Below are positions 49,925-58,947 of a stretch of 64,000 nucleotides of DNA, in pieces (position 1 is the first letter of the stretch; every line of letters begins with the position of its first letter). The stretch is taken from positions 2,170,001-2,234,000 of the forward strand of contig NZ_CP009281.1 in NCBI RefSeq assembly GCF_000758585.1, given 5' to 3'. Source of the stretch: Paenibacillus sp. FSL R5-0345 (GTDB taxonomy: Bacteria; Bacillota; Bacilli; Paenibacillales; Paenibacillaceae). A program made the position numbers and the translations under genes. The notes below the pieces were generated by a model. It was not told the DNA's origin. It saw only the letters and a list, made by a program, of their open reading frames with translations, and ran no database searches.

Positions 49925-52900
49925 TTGAGGACCATTTATAATCGCTTTGGTATGTGGATGCTTGCACTCATGATCCTTGTGGTTACAGGACTCATGATTC
50001 GCCCGGAAACCGCCCACGGTGCTTCTGTTGGCAACATTTCTGACTTCGTAAAAAAAGATAATAACACGTTTGAGATCACGTCAGGCTCTGACAAGATTAA
50101 AGTGATTTTTCAGCGGGAGGATATGTTCCGGATTTGGCTTGGTGTGAATGGGCAGTTCAAGGAATTGACAGGAAAAAGCGCGGAAAAGCCGATCGAGCCA
50201 ATCGTCATCAAGGATGATTTCGGACCCGTTAATGTTAAGTGGTCTGATGAAGGCACGTATTACAAGATGGAAACTGGAAAATTCGTGCTGAGAGCCTATA
50301 AAAATCCGTTAAAGTTCGCCATGTACAAAAGTGACAATCAAACAGTGGTGTGGGAAGAATCCGCTAGCTTGAACTATAACGGACAGTCGGCCTCACAACA
50401 GCTAATCCGGGGTGAGGATGAATATTTCTACGGCGGCGGTATGCAGAATGGATACTTCAATCATCGTGATCGCAAAATTACCATCGCTAACAACTATGGG
50501 GATTGGGGAAGCGGTACGGTTTCGAATCCTGCACCATTTTACTTGAGTACTGCAGGGTACGGAGTGCTCCGTAACACTTTTCAAAGCGGTACTTATGATT
50601 TTGATTCGACCGTCAAGCTGACGCATAACGAAAATCGGTTTGATGCTTATTATTTCTATGGTGAGACAATGAACGATATTTTGAACGCGTATACAGATCT
50701 TACTGGTAAACCGTCCTTGATTCCTCGTTGGGGTATGGGACTTGGTGATGCGGATTGTTACAACAGAGATCCAGAAAAGACCTCCGATGTTGTTAACCTT
50801 ATTGCTAAAAAATATCGGGAAAATGATATGCCAGGAGCCTGGATTTTACCGAATGATGGATACGGTTGCGGTTATACAGATCTAGGCAACACCGTTGACG
50901 AACTACATAAGGAAGGTTTCTATACCGGATTATGGACTCAAAATGGTGTTGATAAAATCGCACAAGAAGTCGGCGTAGAGGGTACAAGACTCGCTAAACT
51001 CGACGTTGCCTGGGTGGGACCTGGATACGATTTCGCCCTGGGTGCCAGCAAACAGGCGTTTACAGGAATTGAAGATAACTCTGATGACAGAGGTTATGTC
51101 TGGTCCGTTGGTGGCTGGGCAGGTACCCAGCGATATTCTACCGTATGGTCCGGAGACCAGTCGGGCAACTGGGAATACATTCGATTCCATATCCCGTCGA
51201 TGATCGGGGCGGGGCTATCTGGGATGCCGTACTCAACCGGTGATATTGATGGGATTTTCGGAGGAAGCGCTAAAACCTACGTAAGAGACTTGCAGTGGAA
51301 GATCTTCACTCCAATCCTGATGAACATGTCTGGTTGGGCAGCCAAAGATAAGCAGCCTTGGGTATGGGGGGAACCTTATACGAGCTATAACAGAGATGCA
51401 TTGAAGCTAAGACAGCAATTGACACCATATTTGTATACCTATCTCAATGAGTCTTACGAGTCTGGAGCTCCGATCATGCGGGGAATGATCTATTCATATC
51501 CAAATGATCCGAACTCGAAGGGAACGTTAACACAGTATCAATTCATGTCCGGGGAATCATTCCTGGTTGCGCCAGTATATACCGACACGACAATGCGAAA
51601 CGGAATATACCTTCCGAAAGGAAAATGGATCGATTACTGGACAGGAGAGGAACATTACGGGTCAAAAATGCTAGACGAATACAATGCTCCACTGAATCGT
51701 TTGCCGCTTCTAGTAAAGGGTGGGGCAATCATCCCGATGTATCCTGAATCGTTATACGACGGTCAGGTTCCTCCTGATCCAATTACTTATGATATTTATC
51801 CTTATAAATCGTCAAGCTTTACGATGTATGAAGATGATGGTACATCGAAGGAGCATCGTACAGGCAAATTTGCAAAAACATTAATAACCTCCACCGCTCC
51901 TGAGCAAGGGCGTGGAGATTTGATTATCAAGGTTGGAGAAAGCGTAGGTGACTATAAAGGCAAGTTGGAGACACGTAAGAATCAGTTTTCGATCCACATG
52001 CCAGATCATCCAGAGGCTATTTCTGTAGATGGAACATCCTATCTTGAATTGCAATCCAAAGCAGCATGGGATGGAGCAACAAGTGGCTGGTACTATGCTA
52101 AGCAAGATAAAGGCGGTATCCTGTACATTAAAACGCCATCCATATCAACGGAAAAGGAATTTGTCGTGAAAGTCGCAGGCTTTACAGCAGATACGACTCC
52201 ACTTGTAGATGCTGTCAAAATTGAGCTGCCTCAGGTGGACACAGACCCAGGTCGTATTCCGCAGGAAGATATGATTGCAACTGCAACGAATGCGGCTTCG
52301 GATACGCCAGCAGCTAATGTACTGGATGGCAGCTATGAATCGATATGGCTTTCTTCAGCAAATGCTGGAAGTAAGCAGAGCATCACTTTAGACCTGGGGA
52401 TTAAACAGTATGTGAATAAAGTGAAATACTTGCCAAGACAGTACGGTGGCAAAGACGGCACAATTACAGGTTACAAGCTGTATACGAGTATGGATGGAAC
52501 TAACTATACGCTCGTAAGCAGTGGACAATGGAATGATGACAAGCTTGAGAAGACGGTGAATTTTGATACAGTAGAAGCTGTTTTTGTGAAACTTGAAGCG
52601 ATAGAAGCTGTTGGGGGTGTCGTATCTGCTGCAGAGATCAATCTGTATCGTGATCTATCACAGCCTTCACCGACAGCGATACCTAAAAATGAGATGACAG
52701 CCTTAGCGAAAAGCTTCCAGCCGGGTGCGGAAGCAGCTAAAGCGATTGATGGGGACCGGAATTCAGTATGGCATACGAAATGGGATGGATCTGATAGGCT
52801 CCCGCAATCCATCATTCTCGATTTAGGTAAGGTTCGCAATGTTAGCCAATTCCGGTATGCACCGCGACTGGATGCTGGGAACGGGACGATTACTTCATAC

Positions 52901-54805
52901 AACCTTTACGTCAGCACGGATGGAGAAACATATACGAAGGTATCCAGTGGTACATGGCTCAGAAACAACTTGAAGAAATATATCCTTTTCGATAGTGTTT
53001 CCACCCGCTATGTGAAGCTTGAAGCAGCTGTTGCACTTGGAGGGTTCGCTTCGGCTTCGGAGGTCGATGTCTATGAGGCACCGAAGGCAGCACCTGAAGT
53101 TCGATTAATTTCAGAAGGTAAATCTGCTACAGCGGACAGTGCGGATCAAGCGCATTCGGCTGGCCTTGCTAATGATGGGAATATGGACACATTCTGGTCA
53201 GCAGCGGATACGAACAATGGTCATAATTGGACAGTTGATCTCGGAATGATGCATTCTATTAAATCCTCTGAGGTTTCTTTTGAGCAGAGTAACAAGGCTT
53301 ATCAGTACAAAATTGAAGTTCGGGAGACCGCGAGCTCCAATTGGATTACGGTTACGAATCGAACTGATAATCAGGAAATTGGCACGATTCAGGATACATT
53401 TGGAAGCCAAGGTAGATACGCTAGAATTACGATCACCGGACTGCCTGATGATCAATCAAAGGCTGCTATTCGCGAATTCAAGCTGTTCGGCATCCCGCTG
53501 GAAGACGGACAGAAGGTTACTGGTATAAAGCTTGATCGTGAGACACTCTCCCTCAAGGTGCTGGATGCACCGGTTCAATTGAAAGCGATCATTGAGCCTG
53601 AGAATGCCGGTAATAAGACTGTTAAGTGGGTAAGCAGTGATCCTGGTGTTGCCAGTGTGGACAGTAAGGGAATGGTCACACCAAAAGGGCAGGGTACGAC
53701 ATCAATTACTGCGACGACGGAAGAAGGCAGTTTTACAGCAACAAGTGTGGTGACGGTTATTGGACAGAGTAATCTAACCGAAATTCCGCAAAGTCAAATG
53801 AGTGCAGAAGCTACGAGCTCTGAAGCAGGCACAAACGATCCGAATTTGGCATTGGACGGAGATCCGGATACACATTGGCATACGAAGTGGTTTAACGTTG
53901 ATCCACTTCCACAGTCTATTACGGTGAATCTGGGTGGAGAGTACACCATCAGCATGCTAGGATATTTACCTCGGCCGGATGCAGGTAATGGCACAATTAC
54001 TGCTTACAACGTGTATACAAGCACCGATGGTGTGAGTTACACGCTCATAACAAGCGGGAACTGGCTGCGAAACAAACAGCTCAAAGAAGTGAATTTCGCT
54101 CCGGTGAAAGCGGCTCACATTAAGCTGGAAGCTGTAAAAGGTGTTGGTGAATTCGCATCCGCAGCTGAGATTACGGTGTATCAAGTGCAGCAGGAAACGG
54201 ATCAAGTGCAAGCCGTATTGAGTGCTGATTCATCCGTTACTTCCGGCAAGCCTTTTGTTGTCCGGTATGATGTGAACAATATCTCCGGGAAGGTATTTGC
54301 TCAGGACATCACCATTCAGTATGATGCTGACCGCATGGATTATGTGTCCGCTAAATCACTGATCCAAGGTGTTTCGATTGTTGAAGAGTCAACCAAAACG
54401 CCTGGAAAGCTTCGTTTGATTATGGCGAGTGAAGGTACGGAACACGGATTAAGCGGAAATCAACAAATTGCCGAGCTGACATTCCAGGCAAAAGGAGTAT
54501 CGGAGACGGTATCCGTTAATATCAGTGTGTCAGATATACTGCTGGGTGAAGAAGACGGAACAGAGACCACAGCCGCACCTGCTACAATCGCTGTAAAAGT
54601 GAAACCAGAGCAAACAGGAGTATCAGGTGATCTTAACGGCGACGGAAAAATCAGCATTGGTGACCTGGCTATCGTTGCTGCACACTACGGCAAAGATTCA
54701 TCAAGTCCTGATTGGCAGCAAGCGAAGCGTGCGGATGTGAATGGTGACGGTAAGATCGATATTACAGATCTTGCTCAATTAGCGAGACAGATCGTAAGTC
54801 AATAA
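49925..54805 (+). CDS. secreted GH31 glycosidase, candidate alpha-N-acetylgalactosaminidase, with cohesin and dockerin
   Basis: About 1626 residues. Layout: signal peptide (about 1-36), GH31 N-domain, GH31 barrel with nucleophile D360 in AKLDVAWVGPGYD and acid/base D411 in VWSGDQSGNW, C-terminal beta domains to about 765, CBM32 (777-912), CBM32 (919-1053), discoidin-like (1057-1195), Big2 (1196-1280), CBM32 (1285-1423), cohesin-like (1426-1560) and dockerin (1567-1626). Most GH31 are alpha-glucosidases, but large CBM32-bearing members of O-glycan loci (GH31_18) remove alpha-GalNAc, which fits here (inference). I choose TTG 49925, six bases behind GGAGGG, over the TTG at 49895. Confidence 0.83.
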   Translation: MRTIYNRFGMWMLALMILVVTGLMIRPETAHGASVGNISDFVKKDNNTFEITSGSDKIKVIFQREDMFRIWLGVNGQFKELTGKSAEKPIEPIVIKDDFGPVNVKWSDEGTYYKMETGKFVLRAYKNPLKFAMYKSDNQTVVWEESASLNYNGQSASQQLIRGEDEYFYGGGMQNGYFNHRDRKITIANNYGDWGSGTVSNPAPFYLSTAGYGVLRNTFQSGTYDFDSTVKLTHNENRFDAYYFYGETMNDILNAYTDLTGKPSLIPRWGMGLGDADCYNRDPEKTSDVVNLIAKKYRENDMPGAWILPNDGYGCGYTDLGNTVDELHKEGFYTGLWTQNGVDKIAQEVGVEGTRLAKLDVAWVGPGYDFALGASKQAFTGIEDNSDDRGYVWSVGGWAGTQRYSTVWSGDQSGNWEYIRFHIPSMIGAGLSGMPYSTGDIDGIFGGSAKTYVRDLQWKIFTPILMNMSGWAAKDKQPWVWGEPYTSYNRDALKLRQQLTPYLYTYLNESYESGAPIMRGMIYSYPNDPNSKGTLTQYQFMSGESFLVAPVYTDTTMRNGIYLPKGKWIDYWTGEEHYGSKMLDEYNAPLNRLPLLVKGGAIIPMYPESLYDGQVPPDPITYDIYPYKSSSFTMYEDDGTSKEHRTGKFAKTLITSTAPEQGRGDLIIKVGESVGDYKGKLETRKNQFSIHMPDHPEAISVDGTSYLELQSKAAWDGATSGWYYAKQDKGGILYIKTPSISTEKEFVVKVAGFTADTTPLVDAVKIELPQVDTDPGRIPQEDMIATATNAASDTPAANVLDGSYESIWLSSANAGSKQSITLDLGIKQYVNKVKYLPRQYGGKDGTITGYKLYTSMDGTNYTLVSSGQWNDDKLEKTVNFDTVEAVFVKLEAIEAVGGVVSAAEINLYRDLSQPSPTAIPKNEMTALAKSFQPGAEAAKAIDGDRNSVWHTKWDGSDRLPQSIILDLGKVRNVSQFRYAPRLDAGNGTITSYNLYVSTDGETYTKVSSGTWLRNNLKKYILFDSVSTRYVKLEAAVALGGFASASEVDVYEAPKAAPEVRLISEGKSATADSADQAHSAGLANDGNMDTFWSAADTNNGHNWTVDLGMMHSIKSSEVSFEQSNKAYQYKIEVRETASSNWITVTNRTDNQEIGTIQDTFGSQGRYARITITGLPDDQSKAAIREFKLFGIPLEDGQKVTGIKLDRETLSLKVLDAPVQLKAIIEPENAGNKTVKWVSSDPGVASVDSKGMVTPKGQGTTSITATTEEGSFTATSVVTVIGQSNLTEIPQSQMSAEATSSEAGTNDPNLALDGDPDTHWHTKWFNVDPLPQSITVNLGGEYTISMLGYLPRPDAGNGTITAYNVYTSTDGVSYTLITSGNWLRNKQLKEVNFAPVKAAHIKLEAVKGVGEFASAAEITVYQVQQETDQVQAVLSADSSVTSGKPFVVRYDVNNISGKVFAQDITIQYDADRMDYVSAKSLIQGVSIVEESTKTPGKLRLIMASEGTEHGLSGNQQIAELTFQAKGVSETVSVNISVSDILLGEEDGTETTAAPATIAVKVKPEQTGVSGDLNGDGKISIGDLAIVAAHYGKDSSSPDWQQAKRADVNGDGKIDITDLAQLARQIVSQ

Positions 54806-54854
54806 CACACGCTAACATCCTGAACAAAAATTTATAAGCTGAGGTGAGAAGAAT

Positions 54855-55580
54855 TTGAACAGTAGTCGATGGTACAAAAAGGCGGTAATGATGACCATTA
54901 TCGCCGTGATTTTAAGCTGTGTATCTTTTACGAACCCTGTAGTGAACGCAGATGCATCTGATCCCACGCCTTCAGCTACTTTAGTAGGGAGTAAGAAGGT
55001 TGTTGCGCCAGGGGAGTCTTTTACCGTGAAGTATGGGATCATCAGTGTCTCCAATGATGTGTATGCACAGGACATTACCTTTGAATTTGATCCGGTTGTC
55101 ATGGAATACATTCCAGATTCCATCCGTTCTCTGCAGGAAGGCGTAATTATTATCAATGAACCATCTACAAGTACCCCCGGTAAGCTACGGGTTCTCTTGG
55201 CAAGTCTGGGTAGTCAGTATCCGATTACTAGCGATGCTGAAATTTTTGAACTTGGTTTCAAAGCAGCAGATGTAATACAAGACACAGAGGGAGTTATCCG
55301 GCTTACTCAAGCGATAATAAGTGACAGTCAAGGGCAAGAATCCGTGCTCCAACCGGCATCCTTAACCATTCAGATCACAGTGAATACGGAATTATCTAAT
55401 GACGTGAATGGTGATGGTAAAGTGAGTATTGGTGACTTAGCAATTATCGCAGCAAAGTATGGCATAGATTCGAGCAGTTCAGAGTGGGATGCTGTGAAAC
55501 GTCTTGACCTCGATAGAAGCGGTAAGATTGATGTTGCTGATTTGGCAATAGTTGCGAAGAAAATAGTTGAACAAGAGTAG
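54855..55580 (+). CDS. enzyme-free cohesin-dockerin adaptor protein
   Basis: A 241-residue secreted protein: signal peptide (about 1-34), a cohesin-like domain (about 40-175: DVYAQDITFEFDPVVMEY, GKLRVLLASLGSQYP, FELGFKAAD) and a dockerin (about 180-241) with EF-hand loops DVNGDGKVSIGDL and DLDRSGKIDVADL. It has no catalytic or sugar-binding domain, so it can only link: one dockerin to one cohesin. It looks like a chain extender or spacer. The start is TTG, behind GAGGTGAG. It lies between the GH31 and GH33 genes with short gaps and no terminator, so it is part of the same operon. Confidence 0.85.
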   Translation: MNSSRWYKKAVMMTIIAVILSCVSFTNPVVNADASDPTPSATLVGSKKVVAPGESFTVKYGIISVSNDVYAQDITFEFDPVVMEYIPDSIRSLQEGVIIINEPSTSTPGKLRVLLASLGSQYPITSDAEIFELGFKAADVIQDTEGVIRLTQAIISDSQGQESVLQPASLTIQITVNTELSNDVNGDGKVSIGDLAIIAAKYGIDSSSSEWDAVKRLDLDRSGKIDVADLAIVAKKIVEQE

Positions 55581-55629
55581 TCAAGGCGAGTAGATACATG
55601 GTTATCCAAACCAAAGGAGGACTAATATT

Positions 55630-58600
55630 TTGAAGAAATTCGCAATCATTATTCTTTCGATCCTGATGGTGGCCGTTATGTTTCCATTCACTGCGCTAGC
55701 CAATCCAGCAGCACAAGACAAACAGACCGATCCAAGACTTGTGCTTAGAGTAGAGAATAAACAAATTCACAATGCTAATTTTACGAATCTGGATGATAAG
55801 GTAGATGCGCTTAAAGCCTTAGATGAAGGGACTATCATTGTCCGGTTCCGCTATACGGGTTCTACGATTATGTCCTTATTCTCTTTAAGTAACAATACGT
55901 TGCCGAATGGTCATTTTCATCTATATATCACACCTTCTGCCATCGGTAGTGAGAACCGATATGAAGAGCCTGGGAAGACAGCGTCTAATACCCATGTTAA
56001 AGCTGATATTACGGTGAAAGAGAATGAAGTGCATACTGTAGCCATGGTTGTAGATAAAGATAAAGGTTACAAGTATTTCCTTGATGGGAAACTCGTCAAA
56101 CAAGACACAACTACAGCCAAAAAGTTTCTGAATAATATTTATGCACCAAACCGTGCCGAGTTAGGTAGAACAGAGAGAAAATCCGGTTCTAATAACTATC
56201 CGTTTAATGGAGAGATTGACTTTGCAGAAGTGTATAACGAACCGCTGGCGGATCAAGATCTGATTGCTGTAACGAGTGTAACAAGTAAGACTCCGGTTCA
56301 AAATCCGTTGCCTGAGCAGGCGTTAATCACTGAGCCGTATAGCGTTTATTATCCAGGACTGTACGGATCGAATGCATACCGCATTCCGTCACTTCTGTAC
56401 ACCGAGGATGGAACACTGATCGCAGGAATTGATAAGCGGATCAATCATGGAGGAGATTCACCAGCTAATATTGACATGATGGTAAGACGAAGTTTGGATA
56501 ACGGAAAGACTTGGGAGAGTAATGGAATTCTAATCAACAACTATCCCGGCAACGCCTCAAATATAGACCAGTCCTTACTGCAGGATAAGGAAACGAAGCG
56601 GATTTTCTCTTTAGTTCTTGGATTTCCCGAGGGTGGAGGATTTCCTACCTCGCAAAGAGGTACCGGATACAAAACGATCGATGGTGAGAAATACTTACTT
56701 CTGAAGAATTCGAGCAATCAGGAATTTACCGTTCGGGAGAATGGAGAAGTCTATAACAGTTCAAATGTAAAAACTGCCTACAGAGTGGACGCCTTGAGAA
56801 ATTTATATGAGAACAATACAAATATCGGAAACATTTTCCTCAGTAATTCGCCGCTTAAACCGCTTGTTACTTCTTATCTTGAGCTGTGGCACAGTGATGA
56901 CGAAGGAGCGACTTGGGAGGGTCCAGTAACTTTAAACCCTTCGGTGAAAGAAGAATGGATGGTATTTCTAGGGGCAGGTCCGGGCACCGGCATTCAATTA
57001 ACGAAAGGTCCTCATGCTGGAAGACTGGTGTTTCCCGTGTACTTTACGAATGAGAATAACAGGCAAGCAAGTGCAACCATCTACAGTGATGATCATGGTG
57101 AAACATGGCATCGCGGAGAGTCTCCGAATCATGGGCGGGTTGTAGACGGGGTTACCCTTGATGAGAGAACCTTTAATGGCTCTAATAATGAGCTTACAGA
57201 AGCGCAAGTAGTGGAGTTGCCAGATGGACAGCTAAAGATGTTCATGCGGAATTATTCAGGGTTTGCCCAAATCGCGACCAGCTTTGATGGTGGAGAGACT
57301 TGGGACGCTGAGGTTGTAACAGAACGTGATCTGATTGCTGCCTACTGCCAAATGACGGTGATTCGTTACGAGGGTCAGATAGATGGGCAGGAAGCAGTTA
57401 TCTTCGCAAGCCCTGCTAACTCGACCAGTAGAATTAACGGTACGGTGAAGGTAGGGTTAATTAAGGAAGACGGAACCTACGCAAACGGCAGAACGAAATA
57501 TAAGTTTGATTGGAAGTATTCCCAGCTGGTCAAAGAAGGCTATTATGCCTATTCAAGTTTATCTAATCTGGGTAATGGTGAAATTGGCCTTTTCTATGAA
57601 GGAACGGGTAGTGAAGCCATGAGCTTTATTAAATTCAATACGGAATATCTCAAATGGCAGCGTCAAGGAGAAATTCCAGATCCTAAGTTGAAATCTATCA
57701 AGCTTGAATCAGCACAACCGGAAGGATATGCCGCTAAGGATAAAGTCCAGATTAAAGCTGTCTTTAATCACTATGTCATGCTTAATGGTGATCGGACTTT
57801 GAAAGGCAAGATTGGGGATAGAGATGTTGTATTTGAATTGAAGAGTTCAAATGCAGCGGGCACAGAATATGTCTTTGAAGCGGAGTTCCCGGAGCTTACT
57901 TCAGGCGAATATCCACTGGCAGCGGGCTTCGGTACGAATCTGGACATTAGAAATGCTTATGGAATAGCACTAGACACGCAGTCCAGTGAGAATAAGCTAA
58001 ATTCGGCTATAAAGTCCAAAGCTTCTGGAGATCTAGGTACTTCAGCAATTCTGACAGGTCCAAAACAAGTGAGCGCTGGTGAAGAATTTAAAGTTCAACT
58101 GAGCTTAAAACAGATCAAGGATCCTGTATACGCACAAGATATTACAGTTCAATTTATTACAGATATTGTCGATTTCATATCTGGAACGTCATTGGTGGAT
58201 GGTGTGCAAGTTGTGGAAACCGTAACTACAGTTCCTGGACAGAGCCGTTTTCTCCTCGCCAGCGAGGGTGCAGACCATGGGGTATTAGGTAATAATCAGC
58301 TAATGGAGCTAAACTTCAAAGCGAAGCCATTACTCGAAGCTAAGTCCGGTGAAGTTCGGATATCTGATGTAACGATAGGTGATGTAAACGGTATAGAGAC
58401 GAAGGTTACGGGCTCAGCTTTGACTGTTGAAGTTGCCCCTGAGGATACTGGTCTCACAGGAGATCTTAACGGCGATGGTAAAGTGAGTATCGGTGACTTG
58501 GCGATTGCAGCTTCGCACTATGGTAAAGATCAAAACAGTGCAGATTGGCAGACAGCTAAACGTGCAGATCTTAATAATGACGGAAAGATCGATATTATGG

Positions 58601-58635
58601 ATTTAGCAGCAATCGCTCAAAAAATACTGAATTGA
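55630..58635 (+). CDS. secreted GH33 sialidase with cohesin and dockerin
   Basis: A 1001-residue enzyme that removes terminal sialic acid. Layout: signal peptide (about 1-25), LamG/CBM40-like domain (30-215), six-bladed sialidase (225-690) with the YRIP arginine motif (249-252), four Asp-boxes (SLDNGKTWES, SDDEGATWEG, SDDHGETWHR, SFDGGETWDA) and YSSLSNLGNGEIGLFYEG near the catalytic Tyr/Glu, an Ig-like region (690-800), cohesin-like (805-935) and dockerin (942-1001, DLNGDGKVSIGDL and DLNNDGKIDIMDL). The start is TTG, behind GGAGGACT. It ends the enzyme operon at a strong terminator. No sialic acid catabolism genes are in the window. Confidence 0.92.
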   Translation: MKKFAIIILSILMVAVMFPFTALANPAAQDKQTDPRLVLRVENKQIHNANFTNLDDKVDALKALDEGTIIVRFRYTGSTIMSLFSLSNNTLPNGHFHLYITPSAIGSENRYEEPGKTASNTHVKADITVKENEVHTVAMVVDKDKGYKYFLDGKLVKQDTTTAKKFLNNIYAPNRAELGRTERKSGSNNYPFNGEIDFAEVYNEPLADQDLIAVTSVTSKTPVQNPLPEQALITEPYSVYYPGLYGSNAYRIPSLLYTEDGTLIAGIDKRINHGGDSPANIDMMVRRSLDNGKTWESNGILINNYPGNASNIDQSLLQDKETKRIFSLVLGFPEGGGFPTSQRGTGYKTIDGEKYLLLKNSSNQEFTVRENGEVYNSSNVKTAYRVDALRNLYENNTNIGNIFLSNSPLKPLVTSYLELWHSDDEGATWEGPVTLNPSVKEEWMVFLGAGPGTGIQLTKGPHAGRLVFPVYFTNENNRQASATIYSDDHGETWHRGESPNHGRVVDGVTLDERTFNGSNNELTEAQVVELPDGQLKMFMRNYSGFAQIATSFDGGETWDAEVVTERDLIAAYCQMTVIRYEGQIDGQEAVIFASPANSTSRINGTVKVGLIKEDGTYANGRTKYKFDWKYSQLVKEGYYAYSSLSNLGNGEIGLFYEGTGSEAMSFIKFNTEYLKWQRQGEIPDPKLKSIKLESAQPEGYAAKDKVQIKAVFNHYVMLNGDRTLKGKIGDRDVVFELKSSNAAGTEYVFEAEFPELTSGEYPLAAGFGTNLDIRNAYGIALDTQSSENKLNSAIKSKASGDLGTSAILTGPKQVSAGEEFKVQLSLKQIKDPVYAQDITVQFITDIVDFISGTSLVDGVQVVETVTTVPGQSRFLLASEGADHGVLGNNQLMELNFKAKPLLEAKSGEVRISDVTIGDVNGIETKVTGSALTVEVAPEDTGLTGDLNGDGKVSIGDLAIAASHYGKDQNSADWQTAKRADLNNDGKIDIMDLAAIAQKILN

Positions 58636-58640
58636 GAGAA

Positions 58641-58678
58641 GGACATCTGAGTTTTTACTCAGGTGTCCTTTTTTTTTG
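58641..58678 (+). terminator. strong terminator ending the enzyme operon
   Basis: GGACATCTGAG (from 58641) pairs with CTCAGGTGTCC (to 58668) with one G-T wobble, followed by ten T residues. It separates the cohesin-dockerin enzyme genes from the binding protein operon. Confidence 0.9.
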
Positions 58679-58736
58679 TAAAAATATAAGAATATATAAG
58701 TTTCACGCTATACATTATCCTTATATTTCTCGCATT

Positions 58737-58783
58737 AACGCTTACCATCCTTATAAGGACGTAGAAGGCATTAATGCTTGATA
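58737..58783 (+). repeat. conserved 47-nt element, copy 1 (upstream of the binding protein)
   Basis: It matches 62196-62241 at about 38 of 47 positions (AACGCTTACC, TCCTTA, GGACG, GAAGGCATT, GCTTG all shared). It folds as GCTT/AGGC around a small TCC/GGA stem, and a second GCTT downstream can compete for the same AAGGC. I do not recognise a known riboswitch. It lies 164 bases upstream of the binding protein start, beyond the terminator. Confidence 0.6.
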
Positions 58784-58815
58784 AAAAAGGTTCTATAGGA
58801 CAAAAAGTATCAACT

Positions 58816-58862
58816 CCACATCAAAAGAGATCATGTGGTTACGTTTTTATAGCCTATATAAT
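58816..58862 (+). promoter_or_regulatory. promoter region of the second binding protein
   Basis: CCACAT (58816-58821) and ATGTGG (58833-58838) form an inverted repeat with an 11-base spacer, and a TATAAT (58857-58862) lies 18 bases after it. The repeat covers the expected -35, so it may be an activator or repressor site. The region between 58863 and the gene start is a 5' leader of about 85 bases without a hairpin I can recognise. Confidence 0.45.
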
Positions 58863-58947
58863 GGAAAAGTGTTAATGGAATTACAGTCAGAATTGTAAAA
58901 TCAAGTGCTTACAGAAGTCGAGCAAGTTTATTCGAGGGGGATAGCCA

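Noticed and set aside
54812..55156. 114-codon minus-strand frame over the cohesin-dockerin linker gene
   Set aside because: Shadow of a supported gene with signal peptide and domain structure on the plus strand.
58684..58735. AT-rich stretch after the enzyme operon terminator as a possible origin or att site
   Set aside because: No direct repeats, DnaA-box set or tRNA fragment could be identified.
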